Shown: piece by piece, positions 18,956 through 29,581 of the stretch
How positions within the stretch are numbered: position 1 is the first letter of the stretch
Layout of the letters: each line of letters begins with the position of its first letter
NCBI GenBank assembly: GCA_964036045.1
Contig: OZ038380.1
Coordinates: 185,086,108 to 185,150,107 of the forward strand
Length of the DNA stretch: 64,000 bases
Direction of reading: 5' to 3'
From: Eutreptiella sp. 'Long Island Sound 2002'
Taxonomy: Eukaryota; Euglenozoa; Euglenophyceae; Eutreptiales; Eutreptiaceae
Made by a program: the position numbers and the translations under genes
Notes under the pieces: model-generated
What the model was told of the DNA's origin: nothing
The model's input: the letters and a program-made list of their open reading frames with translations, nothing else
Databases searched by the model: none

Positions 18956-21900
18956 TTTTTTTTTTGGGCACTTCTGTTTTGGTGGTGACGAAGTGTGTGT
19001 GTGTGTGTGTGTGTCTGTGTGTGCTCTGTACTTTGATGAGGTAGATCCTTGTGCAGCATTGGGTTGGACGTCCCATTCAGCTCAGGTCTGCTGAGGCCTC
19101 TGTGTGACGTTGTTTCCCCCCCTTCTACGGAATCAGAACCTCTGTGTTTGGTTGGTTATGTGACCGAAGTACTGGCTCTCCCATGCCTCGACAAAAAGAG
19201 TGGTCGGGCTACTGCATCCTCGGCTTCGTCACCTTCCAGTCCCTGTGGAACAGGTGCTGGGGGGGGATGGGGGCGGTGGTGTTTTCGGCCTTCTGCGCTT
19301 GGGCGCCGGTGGCGTGGGCGGTTGGTGTGGGGACCTCAGCAGACCTGATGAGTGCCGTGCTGGCCTTTGCAGGCAAGGTTTTTTGTGGGGCAACAGAGAT
19401 TGCATAGGGAGAGTACGTTTCCTGTGTGCCGGGACCGGGGTGCATACCTTGTGGTGCCCCCGGTCACAACAATGGCGCACCCCTCTCTGCTTGAGGGTAC
19501 ATCTCGGGCAGGGGGGTAAGTTATGCAAGGGGCATAGTTGCAACTGTGGCCTACGAGCCACGTGGCTTGCTGCGTGATGCCCGAGTTTGCAGCACTCTTC
19601 TGCCGATTTGCGCAGTCTCTTGCAGGTCATACATGCCAGCGCTGTGTGTGCCACGCATTTGGAATGGTCGACCCTCGGTGCCAAGTGTGGCGTGGTGTGT
19701 GTTGACACGTGTCTGCGCGTGCCTGTGTAGGGGCGTTGTGGCAAGCGCCCATCCCCAATGACTGGGAAGAAATCGGCCCCAAAAGACGAGTTCGATCCCC
19801 CCCCCTTGGCTGGCATTATCTGCTCTGATGGAGGTGCCAGTCCTGTCTGCAGATTGCCATGGAGAGCCCGGTGCAGCCTGTGTGATTCCACTTCTGCGAC
19901 TGACCTGCGCGGGCGATATGCGTATGGCCGTGGCGCATGCACTCTGTGCGCACCCACTTTGGAGGACCACAATTGTTCGCAGTAATCTGCCAACTTTTGG
20001 ATGTGGAAAAGCATTGCATTCCTGCCTGCGAAATAAGGGCGGCAATTCAGTCCACATAGCGCTGGTCCTCCCAGAGGGACCAACGAACTGCATCGCGTGA
20101 CGATGCGTGCTGGGTGCAGTTGGCCTTTGGTGACAAGCCGCTGCACATTGTTCATGGCCAGCCGCAGCACCCTGCCCCTTTCCTGCAGTGAAAGTGTCGT
20201 TCCCTTGAATTTGGCTTGTGGTGCATGTGGCAGGGTACGCTCGGCAAATTCTTCGAAGTCCAGAGCTAACTCTAAGAAGGTCACTGAACCCGGTTCTTGT
20301 GTCCAGGTCAGAGCCCTCAACCATCGCAGAAGATCGGCAAGGAAAGGCATTTCCCACGGCCACTCATGCTTTTTGGGGGTGCAGAGCAGTAGTGTGTCTT
20401 TCTCCCCGCTATATGGTACTGGCCCTACCAACTGTTGGTATGGGTACTGTCGTAACTGTTGTGACCGGGCAGTTCCTGGAAAAACGGCTGGGGCCTGCGC
20501 GTCGCGCACTTTCCGAGCTTGCAAGACAGCTACGAACATGGTATGCAAAGTGTTCAAGAAGGTGTAGGCCCTCCCTGATTTGATGCAGTCATCTGGGATT
20601 TCAGGTGCCAGCCCACAACATCTGAGGCATGGAGGCCATTGATCTGGGGGGAGAAGGCTCGGTATGTGTGCGGCCGCATCGAGGACGTCAGGCATGTGAG
20701 CGGTGCGTGCAGTGTGCCAAGCAGTGCAGTGCCATAATATGTGTTCCTCGTCCTCTGGTGCATTGCCACAAAAAGGGCATGTCGAGGCCACGCGCATACC
20801 CCTCTGGTATGCCCTGAGTGCCGTCCAAGTGGCTCCAGAGAGGATGCCCCGGAGGATGGACCGCTGTAGTTCCGTGTCAAAAGCAGCTACACTGGGTTGC
20901 ACCAGCTGCCTGCACGTGGCGTAATGGACCCCAGCAAAAAGTCGGGGCCGCCGTTGCACTAACGCATCCAGCATTTGGGAACGCAGCTGTTCACGCACTT
21001 CGTGCTTCACTGTGTTTTTGTCCCCGTAGAGTAGCAGGGGGTCGCTTTTCCCTGGTACCTTCCAACTCCACCACCCTTGCACTGACACCCACCCACATTC
21101 GTGTGCGGTGTGAATTGCACGGCCGAAAGGCCCAGACCCCTTGTGGCACTGATCTGTTTCCCAAATCGCCTGGCCGGTGATCTGGTTTGCACCTCTGGTG
21201 CGGCATAGATGTGCCAGCCATAATATGCGGTGGTATTTGAGCACCAGAGTTGGTGGAATTCTGTGTCCCTTGCCGAGCAAGGTGAAGAAAACTTCCTTGG
21301 CCCTGCCGGGCCGTGATGGCCCCCAGATTGTCCTCATGACCTTTGATTCAAATGGCAGCAAATCCCTAGGTCGCAGGGGTACTATCTCCGCTGCATGCAA
21401 GCCTGTGGCGGTGATCATTGTCGAAATGACATCGCACCGCCGTTCAAAGTTCCCTTGTGCCCCGTGTACCCTGCCGAGTAAACTGCATGCCCTAGCGACG
21501 CGTTTGAGGATTAACGGGCCCGAGCAAGTGGCGTCAGTGGTGCGGACACCCGCTCCCAAAGATTTAAACTCCGTGGAGATGGGGAAGGGGACTCCTTGCA
21601 ACGCTGCCTGCACTGGATGTTGCTTGTCAGACGAGAAGCCGACTGACTTCTTCGCATTTACCCCTTGGCCTGTGTCCTGCAACCAGGTGGACGTGCAGTC
21701 CAACAGCGGCGTGAGTGTGTTGGACCCCGCTGCAAAACCATACGTGTCATCTGCATACCCTAGTGCCGTCAGTACGTAATGCATCACCTGCACTGGCTGA
21801 TCACTGGGGGGGAGTCTCTGCACTGAAACCGTGATGCCTTGCTGCTGGGCATCTAACACACGCTTCCAAACACTCGTCATGAGGTTTATGAGGATAACAC

Positions 21901-24259
21901 TCAATGGACAACCTTGAAGTATGCCGTTTGTGGCAGCGAAAAAACTGGCGCAACATCCCATGATTTTAAAACAGCGTGTGAGTGTGTGATACATGCCACT
22001 GAGGGCTCTGTGTGTTCCTGGGTCCATGCCCTGCGCGAGGGCAATGTACAGAACAATGGACTGCGGTATCAAATCAAAGCATTTCACATAATCCAGCCCG
22101 AAACCGTGCAAGACTTTCTTTATGAGTTTGTGCAGCTCAAGAAGCATCGAGATATGAGAGGCTGCATCTGTGGCTCCCCTCTTTTTCCTGAAGCCATACG
22201 CATGAGGGTGGATCCAGTGTTCCTGCCACTGCATGCATTCCTCCAGGAGTATACCGGCCCAGACGCTGTAAATTTGAGACAAGACTGACAGGGGCCTCTG
22301 CTGCATGGGCAGCATGCCCTCCCCCTTTGGAATGAGGGAGACATATCCCCTCGCCAGGATGATTGGCCAGCAGCCAGTTTGCTCTATGAGGTGCAATAAC
22401 TGAGACAGCATGTCCAGCAGACGGACAGGCAACAGTAGCAGATCGGCCACACACCACCCATCCAGCCCTGTGGCCGTATGCACCCCCATTTTTCTCAGGC
22501 GTTTTGCGAGGCGGGCTCCCGTGATGGGATTCGCCTGCATGCGCGCTCCTTTTTCCAAAAACCGGTCATACTTTTGCGCAAAAGCGTGCACGTCGGGCTC
22601 AGGTGTGTCCGCATATTTTCTCATGACTTTGTCCCATGAGGCGTGCAAAATTTCATCCATCCGCTGGATATTGGATGTGGGTTGATTTGTGTCAGGGTCC
22701 AGAAGCATGACCAGGGGGGGTTGGTATTCATTTTGGATGCATTTGTACACTTCCTTCGGTTTATCCATCCATGCACTGTCCATTTTGGCTTTCCATTTCT
22801 CTAGTCTGGCGCGTTCCTCATGTCGGGCATATTTTTTCCCCAATAAGCACAGCTGGTCGTACGTATGCATGGTATCGACCAGTGCTGGCAACGGGCGGTC
22901 ACTGGGAAGCGTGGGATCAGGGGCCAGCGCAACAAATTCATGGAGTAACAGATCCTCTCGAAAGGCTGAGCCCACCTTGCGCATGCGACGGCACGCAGCC
23001 TTCCACGACAGCTCTACCTGTTTTGGTATTGCACCTGGTCTGAAAATCTGTCTGGCCTTGCGCCGGGCCGAGGCTGGCACCTTTTTCCCTTTAATGCCTG
23101 CCTGGCTGCGCTGCCATTGTATCACCGTGCGGAGAGCGCCCAGCGTTCCTGTAATTTTAGAGAGAAGACGTGTTCTCGGCCCCCCTGTGGGGGCTATGCT
23201 CCGCGGAGCCAATGTGGTCTCCTGCAGCATGCGCTCTGTGCCGCGCCCCCTGGGAGTCGCCTTGGGAGCAAAAGGAAGTTCAGGGGCAGGGGTGTCAATC
23301 GTGAGGTGGGTGCACGACAGTGCCATGCCCACTTCTTCCGCAAGCCAGGTCCACTGTGCCCAGATGGCATTCACATCTCCCCCGAGCAGTAGCTGTTCCC
23401 ACTCGTCCTGATGCGGACGGAGTAGGGTCTCACTGATTTTCTGCGAGTCTTCCTCTGACCTTGGGGGGGGTAGAAAAGGAGGTAGCTTCCTCATTTTAAT
23501 GACTTTCTGGAGAGGGGCATCCAGAGAAAAGGTAAAGCATACTGGGACATGCCCGGGAAGGGAATGATCATGCAAAGCCGAAACATCAGCCAGCGTGCCT
23601 GCCTGAGCTGGAGTGACTAGAAGACCATCAATGCGGTTAGCAGACTTGCCGTCCTTTGAAAAGCCGCACACACACGGCTTGCCGTGCAAGATGGCATGGG
23701 CTCGGTCAGCGTCCACCAGCCAGCCATCCGCCATCGCAGTCAGTGGGGCCGACGGAATTTTATGCAATAGATCAAAGTTGAAATTGGCATCAGTGAGTAA
23801 TATACAGCCTGCGTTCCCCAGCCGGCTCAGGTAGCAAATAACCAATTCCCAGAATTCCCGATTCAGTAATTCATTGCCCGCCACGCCATATGCAACACAT
23901 ACGTTCAGCACACATTGTCCTGCACCTATTCCTGCACTGGGATGCAACCACCGCCCTGAATGCCATAGCCTGCAGGCGATGGGATCATCCTCATCTGGTT
24001 CTACTTTGCGTACATTCCAGCCCTTTTTGAACAAGAGGCCCACTCCCCCTTGTGGTGCACCCCAAATACCCCCAGTGGGGGAACTCAGTGGCTTCCCCCA
24101 ATAACAATCCCATCCCCATTTTGCTGTTGTGGCCTTCATGCAGCGTTGCCCGGCTTCTGTAAGCCGAGTCTCCTCCATTCCAATGACATCAGCCTGAAAA
24201 TGGAAAACGTCCTCATGGTGGACGCGCAGTGATGTGACATTTGTATTGATAAATTTCAA
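18956..24259 (-). mobile_element. near-complete non-LTR retrotransposon (LINE, AP-endonuclease clade)
   Basis: On the minus strand the coding frame (19,229-24,259) is followed by about 265 bases of 3' region containing a CA microsatellite (plus 18,994-19,022) and ending in ten A (plus T run 18,956-18,965). This is the layout of a LINE 3' end. The 5' boundary is not visible. Upstream of 24,260 there is an in-frame stop without an ATG, so the element may be slightly 5'-truncated or have a spliced or separate first ORF. No target-site duplication could be identified. Confidence 0.8.
19229..24259 (-). CDS. LINE polyprotein: endonuclease, reverse transcriptase, zinc finger, Cys/His module
   Basis: One unbroken frame of 1,676 codons. 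Residues 1-250 are an AP-endonuclease-like domain (MEETRL at 28-33, TDANFNFD 156-163, NRIDGLLVT 208-216, LPGHVPV 234-240, where the usual Asp before His is not seen). Residues about 590-905 are the reverse transcriptase: LIPKGE, RPLSVLSQIY, YGFRKKRGATDA, GLDYVKCFD with catalytic D723, NGILQGCPLS, and GYADD with D836/D837. A finger C-x2-C-x8-H-x4-C spans 1161-1178. A region near 1325-1345 (TFLELALDFEEF) is unassigned. Two identical-pattern Cys/His modules follow at 1535-1562 and 1576-1603, then a Pro/Arg-rich tail. No RNase H is seen. The first codon of the open frame is TTG, and the first in-frame ATG (residue 28) would cut into the endonuclease, so the true start is upstream or lost. Confidence 0.92.
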   Translation of the reverse strand: MKFINTNVTSLRVHHEDVFHFQADVIGMEETRLTEAGQRCMKATTAKWGWDCYWGKPLSSPTGGIWGAPQGGVGLLFKKGWNVRKVEPDEDDPIACRLWHSGRWLHPSAGIGAGQCVLNVCVAYGVAGNELLNREFWELVICYLSRLGNAGCILLTDANFNFDLLHKIPSAPLTAMADGWLVDADRAHAILHGKPCVCGFSKDGKSANRIDGLLVTPAQAGTLADVSALHDHSLPGHVPVCFTFSLDAPLQKVIKMRKLPPFLPPPRSEEDSQKISETLLRPHQDEWEQLLLGGDVNAIWAQWTWLAEEVGMALSCTHLTIDTPAPELPFAPKATPRGRGTERMLQETTLAPRSIAPTGGPRTRLLSKITGTLGALRTVIQWQRSQAGIKGKKVPASARRKARQIFRPGAIPKQVELSWKAACRRMRKVGSAFREDLLLHEFVALAPDPTLPSDRPLPALVDTMHTYDQLCLLGKKYARHEERARLEKWKAKMDSAWMDKPKEVYKCIQNEYQPPLVMLLDPDTNQPTSNIQRMDEILHASWDKVMRKYADTPEPDVHAFAQKYDRFLEKGARMQANPITGARLAKRLRKMGVHTATGLDGWCVADLLLLPVRLLDMLSQLLHLIEQTGCWPIILARGYVSLIPKGEGMLPMQQRPLSVLSQIYSVWAGILLEECMQWQEHWIHPHAYGFRKKRGATDAASHISMLLELHKLIKKVLHGFGLDYVKCFDLIPQSIVLYIALAQGMDPGTHRALSGMYHTLTRCFKIMGCCASFFAATNGILQGCPLSVILINLMTSVWKRVLDAQQQGITVSVQRLPPSDQPVQVMHYVLTALGYADDTYGFAAGSNTLTPLLDCTSTWLQDTGQGVNAKKSVGFSSDKQHPVQAALQGVPFPISTEFKSLGAGVRTTDATCSGPLILKRVARACSLLGRVHGAQGNFERRCDVISTMITATGLHAAEIVPLRPRDLLPFESKVMRTIWGPSRPGRAKEVFFTLLGKGHRIPPTLVLKYHRILWLAHLCRTRGANQITGQAIWETDQCHKGSGPFGRAIHTAHECGWVSVQGWWSWKVPGKSDPLLLYGDKNTVKHEVREQLRSQMLDALVQRRPRLFAGVHYATCRQLVQPSVAAFDTELQRSILRGILSGATWTALRAYQRGMRVASTCPFCGNAPEDEEHILWHCTAWHTARTAHMPDVLDAAAHIPSLLPPDQWPPCLRCCGLAPEIPDDCIKSGRAYTFLNTLHTMFVAVLQARKVRDAQAPAVFPGTARSQQLRQYPYQQLVGPVPYSGEKDTLLLCTPKKHEWPWEMPFLADLLRWLRALTWTQEPGSVTFLELALDFEEFAERTLPHAPQAKFKGTTLSLQERGRVLRLAMNNVQRLVTKGQLHPARIVTRCSSLVPLGGPALCGLNCRPYFAGRNAMLFHIQKLADYCEQLWSSKVGAHRVHAPRPYAYRPRRSVAEVESHRLHRALHGNLQTGLAPPSEQIMPAKGGGSNSSFGADFFPVIGDGRLPQRPYTGTRRHVSTHTTPHLAPRVDHSKCVAHTALACMTCKRLRKSAEECCKLGHHAASHVARRPQLQLCPLHNLPPCPRCTLKQRGVRHCCDRGHHKVCTPVPAHRKRTLPMQSLLPHKKPCLQRPARHSSGLLRSPHQPPTPPAPKRRRPKTPPPPSPPSTCSTGTGR

Positions 24260-26034
24260 AGGACCTGTGACTGAGTGCCTTCATCCAAGGGGGGGGTCAA
24301 AGGATACTATCATCCTCCTCCGTCGCGGTCGCCCCAGGGGGTGAGTCTTCCATCTCCTCATCTTCAGGGACCGCAGATCCTTGCACTGCTCAAAGGACAG
24401 ATTTCTTCCCTACAGGTGTGTACAGGGGACCAGTGGACTTGCGCAGGCACCGATGCCATCGGCGGACAGGCATTCTCGAATCGCTTGCTGGTGCAGTGCA
24501 CCCATCCCATGTGTGTGTCTGTGTGTGCGTGCGTGCGTGTGTGTGTGTGTGTGCGCGCGCACGTGCGCGGCGTGTTTGTATGTGCCGTGATGCATGAGTT
24601 ATGCACGACAGCGCAATCAGTTAATCAAATATTTGATTGGCTTGATTGCATTGCATTGTCAGAGCCAAAGCAAAGGTCCGGCGTCTGGCGGAAAAGAGAC
24701 CTGGCCCCACCATGTGTGTGTTTTGTGTATGCACCGGACGTCACTGTGATGAATCCCTGCAATTGCACAAAGTGACCAGAGGCAAACCACAGAAAACGCA
24801 CGGTGCTCTGGAGGAAGGCGTGCGGGAAGGAATCCCCCCCCCCCCCGTTTGCACAAGTAGGGGCGAAGGCAGGACAACAACGGTATGACGGGGCCACCGG
24901 ACGGGGGGGGGGGGGGCAGCATGCAATACACAGGCAGACAATGTGAGCAATGCCAAACATACATCAGGTGCAGGTCGAGCAGCGGTGCTGGCCCCTCTGT
25001 CCCCCAGTTGCGCCAGCCCCCAGCCCCCCCTCGTCCCCTCCCCCCGGGCAAGGCCGTATGGATCCGGAATGTTGTGGTCAACACGACCCGCCACCGATGG
25101 AGAAACAGAAACGGCGGACCAAAAGACTTGGTGGACCTTCATTCAAGGAAAGGGAAGGGAAGGGCAGCGAGTGGCCATTAGCCGATTGGTGTCGCCAGCG
25201 GCAGACAGAGAAACCTGCCCTGGCGTCATGCCAAACCCCCATCCCCCCCTTTGCAGAGCCCGTGTGCGCTGCGTACCCGCGCGCGCGTTCCTCTGCCTAC
25301 GCCCCCGTCAACTCTGCAAAACGCGTGACATTGTGAGCCACACAACAAAAGGGCGGCAAGGGCTGCGGCACAGTCGGGGGCAATGCAAGAGCAGCAGCCG
25401 TGCGGGACGTGTGCACCGACTGCTCTAGAGGCCAACGCGGTTCAAATCCCCCCAGAAAACCGCCGGCGGTTGGCAACCGGCGGCAGTGGGGAGTCTTCAG
25501 GGGCCCTGAAGTGCGGGCCGGGGCAGCCAGAGCACACACCGTTGAGGACAGCCCATGGGCTGTGGACTGGGGACCGTGCGCCTCGATAGCGCCCCCCCCC
25601 CCCCCCCTTGAGCCTCGATAGCCTCCCCCCCCCCCGTCCTCGCCCCATGCGCCTCGTTAGTGCCAAGCCCCCACCCCCGGATCCGGGGAAGCAATGCCAC
25701 AGAGTCCATGTAGTCATCCGTGTTGACAGACTGCGCGGTGGAGTGCCCCCGTTCTATCAATGCCCCCCCCCCCCCCCACTTCCCGATCATCCCACGCACG
25801 TCCGACCGAACGACGGGACCAGTGGGCGGCGTGGGCAAAAGGGGTGAGGGCCCGTGTGTCGAGCCCACTGTGCCGTGCCGGTCGGGCGGACGGTGGCCGG
25901 GGCAGAGCGGCGTCGGGGTCAGAGCTGAGCGGCGTTGGGACGGGAGGAGATTGCCGTTGAGGTTCAGTGCCGAGGGGGAGGCACCTCGTCCCAGTGGCGG
26001 CCCCGTACCTCACACCGGGGGAAGGGGGGTGGTC
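24260..26034. other. intergenic, no supported gene
   Basis: It holds a GT/GC microsatellite (about 24,509-24,560) and several C and G runs (24,835-24,846; 24,904-24,916; 25,591-25,607; 25,626-25,637; 25,764-25,779). A B-box-like GGTTCAAATCCCC lies at about 25,440-25,452. Frames here are biased by the homopolymers. Confidence 0.5.
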
Positions 26035-26249
26035 GGGGATGCATTAGAAGGAAAGGGGCCTCGCAGGCCGCCCCAGAAGCGGTTAGACAGGCGGTTGGAG
26101 GAGGTTGACACAGCAGTTGGGGGCGGTTGGTGTCGGTTACCAATGCCATTGAAGCTGGCGCTTGGCACCAGAGCAACAGTGGCTGGGCATAGGCTGGGCG
26201 CCCTGGAGGGGGGGGGGGGTTACCTCCTCCCCCTTCCAATGCATCCCTG
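26035..26249 (+). mobile_element. MITE family A, copy 3
   Basis: Ends GGGATGCATTAGAAGG and CCTTCCAATGCATCCC are inverted copies of each other. The 215-bp body matches copy 1, including GGGCATAGGCTGGGCGCCC and a G run. Confidence 0.8.
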
Positions 26250-27620
26250 GGGTTGGGGGGGGGGGGTGCCAGACCCGGTGCCACTGTGTCTAGCCCCCGC
26301 CCCCCCCCCATACCAGACCCCCGTAGGGGCCCCAGCGCCCCCGGCCATTCCCTTTCAGTGGGCCCCAAAGGCCCGAAGGAAAAGGTACAGTCCGGAGCAG
26401 CAGGCGTACAGACACGGCCGGTGTCGCACAGAACTGCTGGCGACTGCTCATTGACTGACTATCGTCCACCAGTTGCCCATCAGCGGTTGGGGGGGGCCAA
26501 CCGTCGGCAGTTGCAGGCTAACCGGCAGCTGTTGGCAACTACTCCTTCTCACAGTCCATTCACCGTCTGTCAGTCCGGCCCACAAAACACAGCAGCGCTG
26601 TGCAGGAGGACAACACGTATGTGCACGTGCATAACGTTGGGTTGTTGTTTGCAATGGAACGCCCGGGACGGTTACCGGCGGTTGGCTACCGACTGCTGAC
26701 GTGCATGTGGGCTGTGCATGCAGGTGTGCATGTGCATGGGTCAGGGTTTTTCTCAACCACTTCCTCCGGGGGCGGGAGGTGATTTGAGGGACCCACCCAT
26801 CCAGATTTTTGGCAAACCCACAAATGTCCCACCCCCACGGGGGCGGGGGGGGGGGGGGGGGCTATTGGACACCCACCCACCCACCCACCCACCAACCCAA
26901 CTACCACAGGCAAAATGCCTTGACCAGCGCCTTTGGTGCTGACCCAAAGTCCCCCACAATGGCCTACCCTACGGGGGGAGGGGGGGGAAGGGCGGTTGGA
27001 AACCCACCCACCCAGAAAGTCTGACCAACTCACCCCCCCCACACACACCAAGAAAAACCCTGGCACGGGCAGCGCGTGTGGAAACTTCACTGCGCAGGTC
27101 TCGGACTGGGTCTGCGGTGGTTTATGCGGCTCCGAGTCCAGCGCGAGGCAGCCTACGGCACGGGCCACCGCCGGACTGGGTCGGTCGGGCTACGTGCCTG
27201 TCGGGCGTTGGACATTCCCCGATCCCCATCCCATCCCCCCCCCCCCCCACACCATCTGCCACTGTCTCAGCGGGGCACAGCGCGTATGCCTCACACCGAT
27301 GGTCCCGTCGCGGAGGTCGCCGCAGGCCATGGGTCAGGGGAAGTGGGGGCCACTTTCCGCGGCCCCGTACAGACACTGGCTCCGACGCTGACTTTCGAAG
27401 GCCCGGGCGGAGGGGGGCGTCGCGCGCTCGGACCGGGCCGTCCCTAACCCCCCCGTGCCTCTTCTCCGGTCGATAAGAGGGCGGTGGTGGACTGTCTGAG
27501 ACAGAGTTCACGCCAATGGACGCCATGACCCATTCAGCAACAAGAGCACCACGGCATCACGTTCGGGTACCCAGGGGCGGTCCCTTGCAGCAAAAACAGA
27601 CAAACAAACTGCTGGCGTCC
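26250..27620. other. intergenic, no supported gene
   Basis: It contains clusters of AACCG/CGGTTG words (26,470-26,540), a CACCC repeat (26,870-26,895), G runs near 26,840 and a C run near 27,236-27,248. No exon-like frame or domain was recognised. Confidence 0.45.
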
Positions 27621-27629
27621 GTCAACCCC

Positions 27630-27745
27630 CGCTCGACGGTTGGAGGGCAACCGAGGGCGGTTGGGGGGTAACTGATGGCGGTTGGAGGGTAACCGACGGC
27701 GGTTGGAGGGTAACCGACGGCGGTTTGCCGGTAGCTACAGCGGTT
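27630..27745 (+). repeat. tandem repeat, unit 24 bp (CGGTTGGAGGGTAACCGACGG)
   Basis: Four to five copies of a unit holding both CGGTTG and its inverse AACCG. The same words occur in MITE family A and at 12,130-12,180 and 13,000-13,040. Confidence 0.8.
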
Positions 27746-28067
27746 CCCGGGGGGCGATCGTTGTTGAGAAAAGAAAGAACCTGTTAAAGAGACCGCCAAG
27801 GATGTGACAGCCCCAGGTGTTTCCCCCGTGTGCCCCGCCGAGTGTCTCCCGCATGCCCTTCGTGTACCTTGGATTCCCCACGGTGCGTGTGAGCCCTGTG
27901 AGTAGACATCATCATCACACGGTACAAACATCCACCCCTGACTAAGATAAATGTGTACAATCAGGGCTTGCCCCAACTGCTCCAGGACAGAGTCATGATT
28001 GAGGTATCGCGGCTCTAGAGAGGCGGCATGTGGATCAATGTGAATCAAACCCCCCCACCCTCCCAAA

Positions 28068-28282
28068 GCTGCAGTAGAAGGGAAGGGACCGCAGAGGCGG
28101 CCCCAGCAGCGGTTAGACAGGCGGTTGGAGGATGTCGCCGAAGCGGTTGGGGGCCGTTACTGTCGGTTACGCTTGAAGCATTGAAGCTGGCACATGGCGT
28201 GAGGGAGACAGTGGCTGGGCATGCGCCGGGCGCCCTGGAGGGGGGGGGGGGGGGTACCTCCCCCTCTTCCAATGTATCCCTG
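28068..28282 (+). mobile_element. MITE family A, copy 4
   Basis: The body matches copies 1 and 3 (GCGGTTAGACAGGCGGTTGG, GGGCATGCGCCGGGCGCCC, G run). The right end is CTTCCAATGTATCCCTG and the left end GCTGCAGTAGAAGGG has drifted. Confidence 0.78.
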
Positions 28283-28579
28283 CCCCCCCTTCCCTTTGTC
28301 CAAGCAACGGTAAATGACCAGAAATTGACGGAACCGGCCCCCGCCCGCATGGCCCGGACGCACATCGGTGTGCAGCGTGCCCCCCTGTGCCCCATCCCCC
28401 CGTAATGCGCCCTGTGCGTGTGACCACTGGGCAAAGCCATGGCACTGAGTCAGGCCTCGCAGGCCCAGACCATCGCACCCACCAGTGCCCCCGTGCAAGT
28501 CCGCGGGGGTGCACAGCGCACTCCGGGACGGCGAGGGGCGCGGCGGCGGCCCAGGGCCCGGGGGCGGGCGCGGACGGCG

Positions 28580-28630
28580 CTACGCGGACTGTTTGCTGTT
28601 CTTGGCCAAGCTCTTGGCGATGCTCTCCTT
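28580..28630 (-). CDS. probable terminal exon of an LRR-like gene
   Basis: A short exon with acceptor CTCACAG in phase 0 encodes KESIAKSLAKNSKQSA and stops at TAG (28,580-28,582). Joined to the phase-0 donor at 32,383, the sequence ..LVLDGTLLMKTQ-KESIAKSLAKNSK continues the pattern of ribonuclease-inhibitor/tropomodulin-type leucine-rich repeats (xxIAxxLxxNxxx). The match of phase and repeat register is the main support. The exon is very short and the intervening intron would be about 3.75 kb. Confidence 0.45.
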   Translation of the reverse strand, partial: KESIAKSLAKNSKQSA

Positions 28631-28787
28631 CTGTGAGACGGAGGTACGCGGGGGGCCGTGACAAGTGGTGCGGCGGTGGGCGGGGCTGGGGCGGTGGAGC
28701 CGCGGGCCGTTTCCGCTGGCATGGGGGCAGTTTGCGGGTGCAAGGGCAGGGCTCCTTTTAAAGAGGGAGGGGGGGATATGGGTCTAA

Positions 28788-29030
28788 GAGGGGGGGGGGG
28801 TCCAGCCCCTTGTGTGACATCCCGTCTGGTTGTTGAGCCAGCCCCCCCCCCCCCAGGGTGGTGCTGAGTTTTTAGAGGCGCCGAAGGTACCAAAGAAAAT
28901 TTTTGATCGGCCGAAGGCCCGGAAGAAAAGCTGGCTCAATCTTGTAAGGGGCAGGGGGGAGGTCTAGGGGGGGGGGGGACCCCTCCACACACACACCCAC
29001 AGTGGTGCTGAGTTGGTAAAAGGAGCCCTG
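28788..29030 (+). repeat. dispersed repeat family C, copy 3
   Basis: It has the same order as copies 1 and 2: a C run, GTGGTGCTGAG, TTTTTAGAGGCGCCGAAGG, AAAATTTTTGATCGGCCGAAGG, GGCTCAATCTTG, G run, CACACACACCCAC, GTGGTGCTGAGTTGG. Confidence 0.72.
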
Positions 29031-29581
29031 TGCAAGGGGCTGCTACGGCGCACCGTCCGAGGCGGACCATGTCGATGTTGTTACCACAATCACGATCCAA
29101 AAACGCTCGCAACGCCCGGCCGACTCCCTGTGTTTGGGGGGTTTGGCAGCGTTGAGACCGGGGCCCGGCCGACGCACCCACGTCAGAAAAATGAAATTTA
29201 TCAAAGGGGCCGGAAAATTGAGGCTGATTTTAGGTACACAAACTTTTTGGGGGCCTCTGAACTTCTCCTTCAGCAACAGCCTGTTTCCCGCATTGATGCA
29301 ACCGAAAGGGTTGTCATGGTCCCCGCCCTCGCAATTTGGGCGATGCCACCCGATGTGCCATCCAATGGGGCCTCAGGCACATGAGGCCTGCCCACGCGCC
29401 GGGAATCTGTCGTCACCGCCACGGCCAGGCTCTGGGAAGCAGGAGACGAAGCACAACCACATCAGCACAATGGACACTGCCGGCGAACGGGCCCCGGGCA
29501 GAGTTTTGCGCAGAGGGTGGGGGGGTGGGTGTGGGGGGGCTTCTGGTCCAAAAGTTTGTGTACCAAAAATGGCCCAAATCC

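Noticed and set aside
19551-20363. 270-codon minus ORF inside the LINE
   Set aside because: It is a shadow of the LINE frame, shifted and without domains.
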